A DNA stretch of 50,569 bases from Myxococcales bacterium (GTDB taxonomy: Bacteria; Myxococcota_A; Polyangia; JAAYKL01), in NCBI GenBank assembly GCA_012522445.1, contig JAAYKL010000126.1, positions 1 through 50,569 on the forward strand. The letters run 5' to 3'. The notes beneath the pieces were generated by a model, which saw nothing but the letters and a program-made list of their open reading frames with translations, made no database searches and was not told the DNA's origin. Positions 36,535 through 44,993 of this stretch are shown one piece after another (position 1 is the stretch's first letter; each line of letters begins with the position of its first letter). The translations under genes and the position numbers were made by a program.

Positions 36535-37530
36535 TCAGTGCCACAGCATTTGCGCCTGCTGCTCGGCGTCGATACGGGCGATTTGTTCGCGCAGGTCCTG
36601 CGTCTCATTTTGCCAATAGGACAGCGTGCCAAAGTGCGAAAACGTTTTTTGAAATGCCGGGTCGGAGAAGCGGCGGGCGATCCAGGTTGCGTAGTGCAAA
36701 AAGCGCAGCGCCCGGAGGGGCTCGATGAGGCGCAGCCACTGCGCAGAGAAATCGCGCACCTCCCGGTAGGCGGTCAACAGGGTGTCGCGTTGGGCCTGAC
36801 CGTGCGCGTCGTAACTCGGCACCAGCATCCAGACATCTTGCACGGCGGGGCCGTTCATCATGTCGTCGAAGTCGAGAAACGAGAGCCCGCGAGCGGTTTC
36901 CATGATGTTGCCCAAGTGACAGTCGCCGTGAATGCGGTGAAAGGGGACGCCCTCAAAGAGCGGGGAGATGCGGTCCAAGAGCGACGTCACCGTTTGCGCG
37001 AATTGCGCCTCGGCCTCTGGGGGAATCACCTGGTTGCTGAGCAGCCAATCCAAATTGTTGCGGCCGTAGGCGTCCACCGAGAAATGCAGGCGATGCGCGG
37101 CGGTGTTTTGCGCCCCCACATTGTGAATGCGCGCCAACAAACGCCCGGCGATGCGCAGTTGTTCGTCGTTAAGCTCTTGCGCCGAGCGCCCCGCCAGCCG
37201 CGGATACAGCGAAAACATGATGCCATTCGCCTCGTCGATGGTGGCGCCGTTGGAGAGCGTTAGCGGTGCCGCCACGGGAATCTCCGTCGCGGCCAACTCT
37301 TGCAAGAAGCGATGTTCGTCCAAAATGGTGTCGAGTGACCAACGCCCCGGGCGGTAAAATTTGCCCACCACCCAGCGGTCGTCGTCGACTTCGATTTGGT
37401 AGACGCGGTTCTCGTAGCTGTTGAGCTGCATCATGCGGCCCGTGGGCGCCAGACCGCCGCTCGCCACGGCGTGCAAAATGTGCTCGGGCGTCAGGGCGTA
37501 AAAGAACTTGGTTTTGTCATCGGTTGGCAC
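36535..37530 (-). CDS. srkA: SrkA/RdoA-type stress-response kinase
   Basis: The 331 residues match the SrkA (YihE) family, aminoglycoside-phosphotransferase-fold Ser/Thr kinases that protect cells from stress-induced death. The catalytic loop reads FHRIHGDCHLGNIM, and the metal site is LSFLDFDDMMNGP. The N-terminus has NSYENRVYQIEVDD as the Gly-rich region. The start is a GTG one base after the stop of the peroxiredoxin gene (TGATGTG), so both are one coupled unit. In E. coli srkA is paired with dsbA; here the neighbour is a peroxiredoxin. Confidence 0.9.
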   Translation of the reverse strand: MPTDDKTKFFYALTPEHILHAVASGGLAPTGRMMQLNSYENRVYQIEVDDDRWVVGKFYRPGRWSLDTILDEHRFLQELAATEIPVAAPLTLSNGATIDEANGIMFSLYPRLAGRSAQELNDEQLRIAGRLLARIHNVGAQNTAAHRLHFSVDAYGRNNLDWLLSNQVIPPEAEAQFAQTVTSLLDRISPLFEGVPFHRIHGDCHLGNIMETARGLSFLDFDDMMNGPAVQDVWMLVPSYDAHGQAQRDTLLTAYREVRDFSAQWLRLIEPLRALRFLHYATWIARRFSDPAFQKTFSHFGTLSYWQNETQDLREQIARIDAEQQAQMLWH

Positions 37531-37531
37531 A

Positions 37532-38017
37532 TCAACTCTCCGCGGACGTCGCGTTGGCGGAACAATGGTCCTGGACGCGGGGGATCATGTCGTCGGGGCG
37601 AATGCGGTACCAGGCCGCCTCGATGCGCCCTTGGGGATCGACGAGAAAAGCAGAGCGAATGACCCCCACCCGCTTGACGCCAAAGGACATCTTTTCGCCC
37701 ACAACACCCCACGCGGCGGCAACAGTGTTTTCGGGATCGGAGAGCAACGGGAACCCCAATTGATGCTTGTCGTCGAAGCGCGCTTGTCGTGCAGGAGGGT
37801 CGGCGCTAATGCCGATCACGGCTGTGTTTTGCGCGCGCAACGCCATTAGCTCTGTCGATGCGGCCTGGGCTTGGCGCGTGCAGCCGGGTGTCATGGCGCG
37901 GGGATAAAAGAACACCAACACGCGTTGGCCGCGGAAATCAGATAGGGACACGTTTTGTTCGGCTTGGTCGCGCAGCGTGAATTCGGGCGCTGCGTCGCCG
38001 GTTTGTAATTTTTTCAC
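37532..38017 (-). CDS. bcp: Bcp/PrxQ-type peroxiredoxin
   Basis: This 161-residue thiol peroxidase reduces H2O2 and organic hydroperoxides. The peroxidatic Cys is in FYPRAMTPGCTRQA (family consensus TPGCT). The resolving Cys seen five residues later in many PrxQ is missing, so it is probably a one-Cys form or uses the Cys in QDHCSAN near the C-terminus. The GTG start follows GGAGG by six bases. It precedes srkA, suggesting a shared stress response. Confidence 0.9.
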   Translation of the reverse strand: MKKLQTGDAAPEFTLRDQAEQNVSLSDFRGQRVLVFFYPRAMTPGCTRQAQAASTELMALRAQNTAVIGISADPPARQARFDDKHQLGFPLLSDPENTVAAAWGVVGEKMSFGVKRVGVIRSAFLVDPQGRIEAAWYRIRPDDMIPRVQDHCSANATSAES

Positions 38018-38053
38018 CTCACACCTCCACGCAGGATCGCGCCGCGAAACGGC

Positions 38054-38569
38054 TCACCCCTGCTCAACATCGAACTCGCGCTGTTCAAACCAAAAGCCGT
38101 CCCCGTCTAGGGCGGAGAGTTCGGCCGATACCAGCGCCACGTGCCCCTGCTCTATCTCCAAAAACTGGGCGAACATCGCCTTCACCTCGCCCGTGAATTG
38201 CTGGGCGCGCTCCTGGTAAAATGCAAAGATGCGCTGCTCGGCCTGTAGGGCGCGCTGCAGGGCCTCTCGCTCTTGCGCGACTTGATCCGCGTGCAGCTCG
38301 CGCCGCACCTCCGCCAGGGTTTCGGCGCGGTTGTCGGCCGCCGCCACGGGTGCGGGCAGGGTCTCGCCGGTCAAGCGCTGGCCAGCCTCCCACTGTTTTT
38401 TTTCGCGCAGCAGGTAGCGCAGGTGCGTCCCCTCTTCTTCGGCCAACAAGCGGTACAGGCGCTTGGCGCGCGCATCAACCGCGCTCTCGGCGGCTTGTAT
38501 ATAGGCCTTGCCAATCCCCTTTTCCATTTCAATGGCGTCGTGCAACGCCTGCAAAACTGCATCCTTCAC
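38054..38569 (-). CDS. Ferritin-like (rubrerythrin-related) diiron protein
   Basis: The 171 residues form two helix pairs carrying likely iron ligands: Glu in AIEMEKGIGKAY, Glu-x-x-His in AEEEGTHLRYLL, Glu in AEQRIFAFYQE, and Glu-x-x-His in LEIEQGHVALV. That is the ferritin/rubrerythrin diiron pattern. There is no rubredoxin Cys domain. GTG is the start, after CAGGAG. A peroxide-scavenging or iron-handling role fits its position 36 bases before the peroxiredoxin-srkA pair on the same strand. Confidence 0.8.
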   Translation of the reverse strand: MKDAVLQALHDAIEMEKGIGKAYIQAAESAVDARAKRLYRLLAEEEGTHLRYLLREKKQWEAGQRLTGETLPAPVAAADNRAETLAEVRRELHADQVAQEREALQRALQAEQRIFAFYQERAQQFTGEVKAMFAQFLEIEQGHVALVSAELSALDGDGFWFEQREFDVEQG

Positions 38570-38891
38570 GATGGCTCCTGTGGTGCTTTGGGGTGCATTG
38601 CAGATGGCATTTGTCGCCGCACCCCGGTTCACGGTGTCTTACTGCAGCGCGTCGCCCGCCGCAAGGCAATGCGTCTTGCACGAAAAGAAAGCCCTCGATC
38701 GCGACAGGGACAACCCGCGAACGGCGTGAACAAACTAAGCGGCAAACGCGCATTTCCGATTCGTTTTATTTATCAATGCCGCAGGATGTCTGTTTTGCAT
38801 AACCCCATCTGCGAGCGTAACCTAGCGACCTGTTTTACCGGCTCTCTCGTGAGATGATCAGCCCTCACAATACGTTTAAGGAGAACACATC
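38570..38891. other. Divergent gap before rocD
   Basis: This 322-base gap separates the ferritin-like gene from rocD. It contains the upstream signals of both, with an AT-rich patch near 38755-38790 and TAAGGAG ahead of rocD. I see no further gene, repeat or RNA. Confidence 0.5.
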
Positions 38892-40085
38892 ATGAAATCC
38901 ACCAAAGCGATCATCGACATCACCGAAAAATACGGTGCCCGCAACTACCACCCGCTGGATGTCGTCCTGGCCAAGGGCGAAGGCTGCTGGGTCTGGGACC
39001 CCGAAGGCAATCGCTACATGGACATGCTGAGCGCCTACTCGGCATTGAACCAGGGACACCGCCACCCCAAAATTGTCCAGGCCCTCAAGGACCAAGCCGA
39101 CAAAATCACCATCACCAGCCGCGCCTTCCACAACGAGCTGCTCGGCGACCTGTACAAGGCCATCGCAGACCTCACCGGCATGGACCGCGTGCTCCCGATG
39201 AACAGCGGCGCCGAAGCCGTTGAAACCGCCGTGAAAGCGGCGCGAAAATGGGGCTACAACGTCAAGGGCATCGCCGACGAACAAGCCGAAATCGTCGTCT
39301 GCCTCGGCAACTTTCACGGGCGCACCACGACGTGCATCAGCTTCTCCTCCGAGGAGGACTACCGCAAGGGCTTCGGCCCCTTCACCCCCGGCTTCAAACT
39401 GGTGCCCTACGGCGACTCCGACGCCCTGGAAAAAGCCATCACCCCCAACACCTGCGCCTTCCTGGTCGAGCCCATCCAAGGCGAAGCGGGCGTCGTGCTG
39501 CCCCCCGAGGGATACCTAACCCGATGCCGTGAAATCTGCACCCGCCACAACGTGCTCTTCATCGTCGACGAGGTGCAAACCGGTTTCGGCCGCACCGGCA
39601 AAAACTTCTGCGTCGAACACGAAAACGTCACCCCCGACGCCATCATCATGGGCAAGGCGCTCTCCGGCGGCTTCTTGCCCGTCTCCGCTGTGGCCTCCCG
39701 CGAAGAGGTGCTCGGCGTGTTCAACCCGGGCGAGCACGGCTCGACGTTCGGCGGCTCCCCCCTGGCCTGCGCCGTCGCCCTGGCCGCCATCGATGTCGTG
39801 GTCAGCGAAGACTTGGCCAAACGCAGCGCGGAGCTCGGCGAATACTTCATCGGCAAGCTCAAAGAGATCAAATCACCGCACATCAAAGAGGTGCGCGGCT
39901 CCGGTCTCTTCGTCGGCATCGAGCTGGATACCCCGGCCCGCCCCTTCTGCGAAGAACTGCTGAAGCACGGCATGCTCTGCAAAGAGACCCACGACTACGT
40001 GATCCGCTTCGCGCCAGCCCTCACCATCTCCAAAGAGGATCTCGACTGGTCGATCGAACGCATCAAGAAGGTCCTGGAGCCCTAG
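38892..40085 (+). CDS. rocD: Ornithine aminotransferase
   Basis: This 397-residue class III PLP enzyme converts ornithine and 2-oxoglutarate to glutamate semialdehyde and glutamate. The family motifs are [48 protein letters not shown] with its PLP-binding Asp, and PLP-Lys in [26 protein letters not shown] follows. TAAGGAG stands before the ATG. It meets the PBP gene tail-to-tail in a four-base CTAG that supplies TAG on both strands. Confidence 0.94.
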   Translation: MKSTKAIIDITEKYGARNYHPLDVVLAKGEGCWVWDPEGNRYMDMLSAYSALNQGHRHPKIVQALKDQADKITITSRAFHNELLGDLYKAIADLTGMDRVLPMNSGAEAVETAVKAARKWGYNVKGIADEQAEIVVCLGNFHGRTTTCISFSSEEDYRKGFGPFTPGFKLVPYGDSDALEKAITPNTCAFLVEPIQGEAGVVLPPEGYLTRCREICTRHNVLFIVDEVQTGFGRTGKNFCVEHENVTPDAIIMGKALSGGFLPVSAVASREEVLGVFNPGEHGSTFGGSPLACAVALAAIDVVVSEDLAKRSAELGEYFIGKLKEIKSPHIKEVRGSGLFVGIELDTPARPFCEELLKHGMLCKETHDYVIRFAPALTISKEDLDWSIERIKKVLEP

Positions 40086-41317
40086 CTCGACTTCACCTTT
40101 TTCAACTCAAAGTATTTTCGCAACACCTGCGCGGCGGTCCACGAGGCCTTGATGTGCCACTCGGGGTCATTGGCGATGAGCACCGAAATGGCCACCTCGG
40201 GATTTTCCACCGGGGCCAGTCCGACGAACCACGTGTAGGCGCGAAAGGGATTGGCGCCGTTGAGGGTGCCGGTTTTTCCCGCCACCGAAGTGGGCACGAC
40301 GGGCACGCCGCGCTTGTCGTAAAAAGCGCTCTTGGCCGTGCCGTGGGTCACAGTGCGCGCCATGGCGGCGATGAGCTGCTCGGACACTTCGCGGCTCACG
40401 GCCCGATGCCAGAACTTGGCGCTGCTGCGGTAAATGGTCTCCCCAGCGGCGTCCTGGACGTGGTCGACGACGTAGGGGCGCAGCATGGCTCCCTTTTGCG
40501 CAATGGCCTGCGCGATGAGGGCGCCGTGAATGGGGGAGATGTGGGAATGCCAAAAACCCGCCGAGGCCCGGGCGCGCTCCAGGCGGCCCAAGGGCATGTC
40601 GAAGCGCGAGATCGGCACGTCGATCTCGAAGGGGATGTCCCGGTTGAAGCCAAAGCGCTCGCTGGTGCGCAGCAGTTGCTCGGGGGAGAGATGCCGGTCT
40701 GAAAACTTGGCGAAGATCGCGTTGGTCGAATGCCCCAGTGCGGATGCCAGCGTGCCACACGCTTTGTCCTGCTCTTTCGAGTCTTCCAGGTGGCACTGTT
40801 GTAGCGACTGCCCGCCGCCGTGGTAACACATCTTCGAATCGAGTTGGATGGCCTCGCTCTCCAGCAGGGCCGCCGTGGTGATGATCTTAAAAATCGACGC
40901 CGCTGGGGGCTCGGCGTTGAGGGCCACATCGCTGCAGGCGAGGTGCTGCGAACGCGCGTAGCGCTGCGACAAGGCCAGCACGCGACCGGTGCGCGAGTTC
41001 ATCAACACCACCGCGCCTTCGGGTACCCGGTAGCGCTCCAGCAATCCGTTGGCGAAGGCTTGCAGCTTGGCATCCACCGTGAAGACAATGGTGCGCCCGT
41101 CTTCGGTTTGCTGCACGTACTGATCCGCTGCGGGTTTCATCTCGGTCAACTGCACGCCCGCCAAGGCCGCCGCGCGATTCGCATCGCCATCGCTGGCCCG
41201 CGCCGGGACGACAACGAGCCACACCAGGGACACGAGCCACAGCGCTGCCCACATTTTCTTTATTTCATCGCTCTGAGCCCAACCGCTCTCCCCAAAATCA
41301 CTCTTTGCCAAATGCAT
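40082..41317 (-). CDS. Small penicillin-binding transpeptidase
   Basis: This PBP of 411 residues has an N-terminal anchor ([18 protein letters not shown] after a short cytoplasmic part) and a single transpeptidase domain. Active-site motifs are SIFK (nucleophile Ser141, Lys144), STN (197-199) and KTGT (348-351). It lacks the large dimerisation domain of FtsI and MrdA, so it is a compact class B-like enzyme. Two Cys pairs (CSDVALNA to CYHGGG, CHLEDS to CGTLAS) may be disulfides. The ATG at 41317 has an AGGAGCAGGAGG run upstream; a start nearer the membrane helix has no such site. Confidence 0.85.
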   Translation of the reverse strand: MHLAKSDFGESGWAQSDEIKKMWAALWLVSLVWLVVVPARASDGDANRAAALAGVQLTEMKPAADQYVQQTEDGRTIVFTVDAKLQAFANGLLERYRVPEGAVVLMNSRTGRVLALSQRYARSQHLACSDVALNAEPPAASIFKIITTAALLESEAIQLDSKMCYHGGGQSLQQCHLEDSKEQDKACGTLASALGHSTNAIFAKFSDRHLSPEQLLRTSERFGFNRDIPFEIDVPISRFDMPLGRLERARASAGFWHSHISPIHGALIAQAIAQKGAMLRPYVVDHVQDAAGETIYRSSAKFWHRAVSREVSEQLIAAMARTVTHGTAKSAFYDKRGVPVVPTSVAGKTGTLNGANPFRAYTWFVGLAPVENPEVAISVLIANDPEWHIKASWTAAQVLRKYFELKKVKSS

Positions 41318-41424
41318 GCCTGGCGCCTCCTGCTCCTTTTGCCCAAAAAGGCTACAAACGGCGGCGCTGCAGGTCAAAAAAGTGGCGCCTTTAACAGCGT
41401 TGGCAGCGTTAACAGAAGGGGATT

Positions 41425-42699
41425 TTAGTTGAGGACGAAGCCCGACTGGCAATCGGTGAGTGGACCGGAGAGCCCAGACCAGCCCGCTGAAGAGCCTGGA
41501 TACGTCGTGGGTGTGGGGCCCGTCATTAAGACCTCGGAGAGGGAAAACGAGAGCGTGCCGAGCTGCGGGTCGCGATCGTAAATGAGCTCGTACAATTTGG
41601 CGTTGCTGTCGAGGACATAGGCGCGGGTCTTCGCATCGTCGAAGAGGGGCGCGCCCAGCACGTGGAGGCCCCAGCTACCGCCCTTCCCCACCAAGGTGCC
41701 CGTGCCCTGCTGGTAATCGAAGGCGTAGATGTTGCCCGTGTCGATGGCCAGCCCCGGGTTGTCGGTGACATTGCCGTCGGCGTCAATGCCCGGTCCCATG
41801 TCGTCGATATCGGCCACCGTTGCGTTGGAGAGATCGCTGACCACCACGTAATCGAAGTCGCCCTCCAGGACATCGCCGGTAAAGCGGATCAATTGGTTGC
41901 CCTCCGCCGAGCCGTCATCGACGCCGGTGTCCATGCCGTAGAGGCGCCCCTCGCAGTCGGTGTACAGCGCCTCGAGCTTCAGGCCGTCCTTCATGATGCC
42001 CAGGGGTTTGGGCGCGATGTCGCTGCCGTCCCGCGGGGGTTCGGCGATGTAATAAAAAGAGCTGATCATCGTGTCTTTTTCTAGACGCATGAGCAGCAGC
42101 GAGCCGTCGGGCCGCATCGTGATGCCGTTTTGGCCGCGCGGCAGCGTCTCGCCAACAAATTCGCTCTTCTGCACATCGAGCACTGTGCCGTCTTCGGTGC
42201 TGAGCTGGATGTAGACCAGGAAGTTGTCCGACGAGTACCAGAGTTCGGCGTACTGCGGGACGGTGGGCGTGACAATGGGGTCTTCGTCGATCAGGCCGTT
42301 GCAGTTGTCGTCGATGCCATTGCCGGGGATCTCGTCGGCCCCCGGGTGCACATCTGGATTGTGGTCGTCGCAGTCAAACAGGGCGATCCAGCCGTCGCTG
42401 TCTTCGTCCAGGTACAGCGCCGTATCCTCTTCGCCGCCTGGCACCGCGCCGGTGTCGCTGTCATCCGCCGGACCAGCGCCCTCGCTGTCGGTGTCACCCG
42501 CCTTGGGCGCGTCAGTGGCGTCATGGCCGTTGTTGTCACCATCGGATGCCGCGCTGTCGGTGGACGCAGCGTCGCCATCGGAAGCACGCCCGTCATCGGG
42601 TGCCCCCGTGTGGTCGCCTTTTGCGTCGGAACTTCCCTTGTCGCTGCAGGCCCACATCATGCCCGCCAACACCACCAAGACCCACAATTTGTACTTCAT
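41425..42699 (-). CDS. MopE-motif lipoprotein
   Basis: The 424-residue secreted lipoprotein has lipobox MWAC. An 85-residue Asp/Ser/Gly/Ala-rich linker follows. The putative metal-binding motif DSDGWIALFDCDDHNPDVHP and GADEIPGNGIDDNCNGLIDE comes next, as in the copper-binding MopE family (PF11617). The rest (about 150-424) has repeated short strands like LYGMDTGVDDGS and IYAFDYQQGTGTLV, consistent with a beta-propeller. Calcium or copper binding at the surface is inferred from the motif. It uses an ATG after TAGGAG and appears to be transcribed separately from argH. Confidence 0.8.
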   Translation of the reverse strand: MKYKLWVLVVLAGMMWACSDKGSSDAKGDHTGAPDDGRASDGDAASTDSAASDGDNNGHDATDAPKAGDTDSEGAGPADDSDTGAVPGGEEDTALYLDEDSDGWIALFDCDDHNPDVHPGADEIPGNGIDDNCNGLIDEDPIVTPTVPQYAELWYSSDNFLVYIQLSTEDGTVLDVQKSEFVGETLPRGQNGITMRPDGSLLLMRLEKDTMISSFYYIAEPPRDGSDIAPKPLGIMKDGLKLEALYTDCEGRLYGMDTGVDDGSAEGNQLIRFTGDVLEGDFDYVVVSDLSNATVADIDDMGPGIDADGNVTDNPGLAIDTGNIYAFDYQQGTGTLVGKGGSWGLHVLGAPLFDDAKTRAYVLDSNAKLYELIYDRDPQLGTLSFSLSEVLMTGPTPTTYPGSSAGWSGLSGPLTDCQSGFVLN

Positions 42700-42733
42700 T
42701 GCCCGCTCCTAGCGCTCTTGAAAGTCACGTTGT

Positions 42734-44101
42734 TCACTGGGCCAGCCACGCGTCGAGCAGGCGGAGCTGCTCTTTGATCGATGTCGCCGAAGTGCCCCCA
42801 AAAATTTGCCGACGTGCCACGGCCCCGTCGTATGAGAGAACCACGCCTTCATCCGCCAGTTCGGGAAAGAAGCGCGCCACGTCGGCCTCGGTGGTGCCCA
42901 ACAAATCGCGCTGCTCTTCTTCGAGGAGCGTGACGAAACGCGCGCAACGCTCGTGGGCGGTGCGAAAGGGTACGCCCTTCAAGGCCAGCGCATCGGCCAA
43001 CTCCGTGGCCAGCATGTCGGCGGTCAACACGGCCCGCATGCGCTCCGGCACAAACGCCGCACTGGACAGGGCTTCGGCAAACACCTGCACCGTCAGCACC
43101 GCAGTGTCCAGCGCGTCGAACAACGCCGCTTTGTCCTCTTGCAGGTCCTTGGCGTAGGTCAGCGGCACCCCCTTGGTCATCGCCAACAGGGTCACCACAT
43201 TGCCCATGGCCCGCGACGCCTTGGCCCGCACCAGCTCCATGGCGTCCGGGTTGCGCTTTTGCGGCATCATCGACGAACCGGTGGACCAACTGGCGTCCCA
43301 GCGCACATAGCCAAACGCCGGGTTGGACCACGTGATGAAATCCTCGGCGTAGCGCGACAGATGCGTGAGCAGCGTGGCGGCGGCAAAGGCGGCCTCCTGT
43401 GCGGCATCGCGGTGGCTGATGGTGTCGACGCTGTTTTCGGTGGGCCGTGAGAAGCCCAGCGCGCGGGCGATGGCAATGCGGTCTACGGGGAAGCCGCTCC
43501 CGGCGATGGCCCCGGCGCCCAAGGGACAGCGGTCGGCCCGGCGGTGACAATCGGCAATGCGATCGCAGTCCCGGGTCAACACGAAGGCCAGGGACAAGAG
43601 ATAGTGCCCCAACGTAATGGGCTGTGCGGGCTGCACGTGTGTCGTGCCGGCCATCAGCGTGTCGATGTGCGTCTGTGCCAGCGAACGCAAAATGCGCACG
43701 AGATGCTGCACGTGCCCTTTTAAGACAGACAGCTCGCTTCGGAGGTACAGGTACAGATCGCACGCCACTTGGTCGTTGCGGCTGCGGCCCGTATGAATGC
43801 GCGCTCCGGTGTCGCCCAGCGCCTCGGTTAGCAAGCGCTCGACCAGCGTGTGTACGTCCTCGTCGTCGGGCAACGCGTCGAACTCACCGGCCTCGTAACG
43901 CGCCAAAATCGCATCGAGTTCGCGGTGCACAGCGGCGCACTCCTCAGCGGTAAAGACGCCGATGTTTTGCAGTGCCGTCGACCACGCGCGGTTCGTTTGC
44001 ACATCAAAGGGCAGCAGGCGGATGTCCACCGGCAGGGATTTGTTCAGCGCATCCATCAAGGCATTGGCGCCCGCGTCGATGCGTCCGCGATACAAGGTCA
44101 T
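42734..44101 (-). CDS. argH: Argininosuccinate lyase
   Basis: This 455-residue enzyme splits argininosuccinate to arginine and fumarate, the last step of arginine synthesis. The superfamily signature GSSMMPQKRNPD is complete. TGRSRNDQVACDLYLYLR and MAGTTHVQPAQPITLGHYLL are also typical. AAGGA precedes the ATG. rocD nearby handles ornithine, but the two genes are not one operon. argG is not in the window. Confidence 0.95.
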   Translation of the reverse strand: MTLYRGRIDAGANALMDALNKSLPVDIRLLPFDVQTNRAWSTALQNIGVFTAEECAAVHRELDAILARYEAGEFDALPDDEDVHTLVERLLTEALGDTGARIHTGRSRNDQVACDLYLYLRSELSVLKGHVQHLVRILRSLAQTHIDTLMAGTTHVQPAQPITLGHYLLSLAFVLTRDCDRIADCHRRADRCPLGAGAIAGSGFPVDRIAIARALGFSRPTENSVDTISHRDAAQEAAFAAATLLTHLSRYAEDFITWSNPAFGYVRWDASWSTGSSMMPQKRNPDAMELVRAKASRAMGNVVTLLAMTKGVPLTYAKDLQEDKAALFDALDTAVLTVQVFAEALSSAAFVPERMRAVLTADMLATELADALALKGVPFRTAHERCARFVTLLEEEQRDLLGTTEADVARFFPELADEGVVLSYDGAVARRQIFGGTSATSIKEQLRLLDAWLAQ

Positions 44102-44158
44102 AATGTCATTCCTTTCCGCAGCATTGGGTTGCGTTGCGAGAGGGCATACGGGCCCTTG

Positions 44159-44890
44159 TCACTGGGCGTCCACGCTCAAATAAGCGGACTGGGCAAAGGC
44201 CTGAGAAACGCCGTCGCGGATTTTGTCCACGTGGGTGGTGTCGGTCAACAGGCCGTGCAGCGCCGCGCTCCACACCGGGCGCATCACCAGCACGCCGTCG
44301 TCATTGGGGGCAATGGTTCCCGTGTCGACCAGGGAGAGCAAAATCGCCTGCGTTCGCTGGTAGGCGGCATTGGGGAACACGACACAGGATGCGGCCAAAT
44401 CGTAGTAGTACGGATGGCAGTAAGAGGCCTCTCGGTAGGTGGGATTCATGATGACGGTGGGCAAGAGCAGCACATCTGCATCCAGGCCGGGGATCACTGC
44501 CGCGCCGGATGCCGACTCACCCTTGCCATCGCCTTCCCCCTCGCCTTCACCCTTGCCCTCATCCTCGACGGCATCATTTTCCCCGGTGGGCCACGGCACA
44601 AATTCGTATCCTAGCGCCGCCATGTTTTCGGCGACCGCCGTGAGAATGGCCAGCTCCACCGCCGGGGTCACCGCGACATCGTCCACGCTCTCGGCCGAGA
44701 GATCCAGGATGACATCCGGCATCGTCCAGGTGCGGTTTTTGGCGTAGTCGTAGGTGTTTTTGGGCTGCCGGTTGGTGACCACCGCCTCAAAATCTGAAAC
44801 GGAATCAAAGGTGTCGTCGGAGCAACCGGCCCAAGCCGTGAACAGAAACGCAGCACAGCAAATATGTCCAAGGCAAATCAAGCGTTTCAT
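44159..44890 (-). CDS. DUF4136-like lipoprotein
   Basis: The 243 residues carry a signal peptide with lipobox WAGC. The sequence contains the pattern YDYAKNRTWTMPD, ILTAVAENMAALGYEFV and later ADVLLLPTVIMN and WSAALHGLLTD, all like DUF4136 outer-membrane lipoproteins. A Gly/Glu/Lys insert (GKGEGEGEGDGKGES) splits the fold. A short four-Cys stretch around SYCHPYYYDLAASC may form a disulfide. The function is unknown. GGAGG precedes the ATG. Confidence 0.7.
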   Translation of the reverse strand: MKRLICLGHICCAAFLFTAWAGCSDDTFDSVSDFEAVVTNRQPKNTYDYAKNRTWTMPDVILDLSAESVDDVAVTPAVELAILTAVAENMAALGYEFVPWPTGENDAVEDEGKGEGEGEGDGKGESASGAAVIPGLDADVLLLPTVIMNPTYREASYCHPYYYDLAASCVVFPNAAYQRTQAILLSLVDTGTIAPNDDGVLVMRPVWSAALHGLLTDTTHVDKIRDGVSQAFAQSAYLSVDAQ

Positions 44891-44993
44891 CAGATCCTCC
44901 CGTGTCCCCCAAGGCGGCGTGCATTATCCCATTTCCCGCAAAGAAGGCCAAGCGTTCTCGCCCTTTCCCCGCGCTCTTTCCCTTGTCCCGCAC

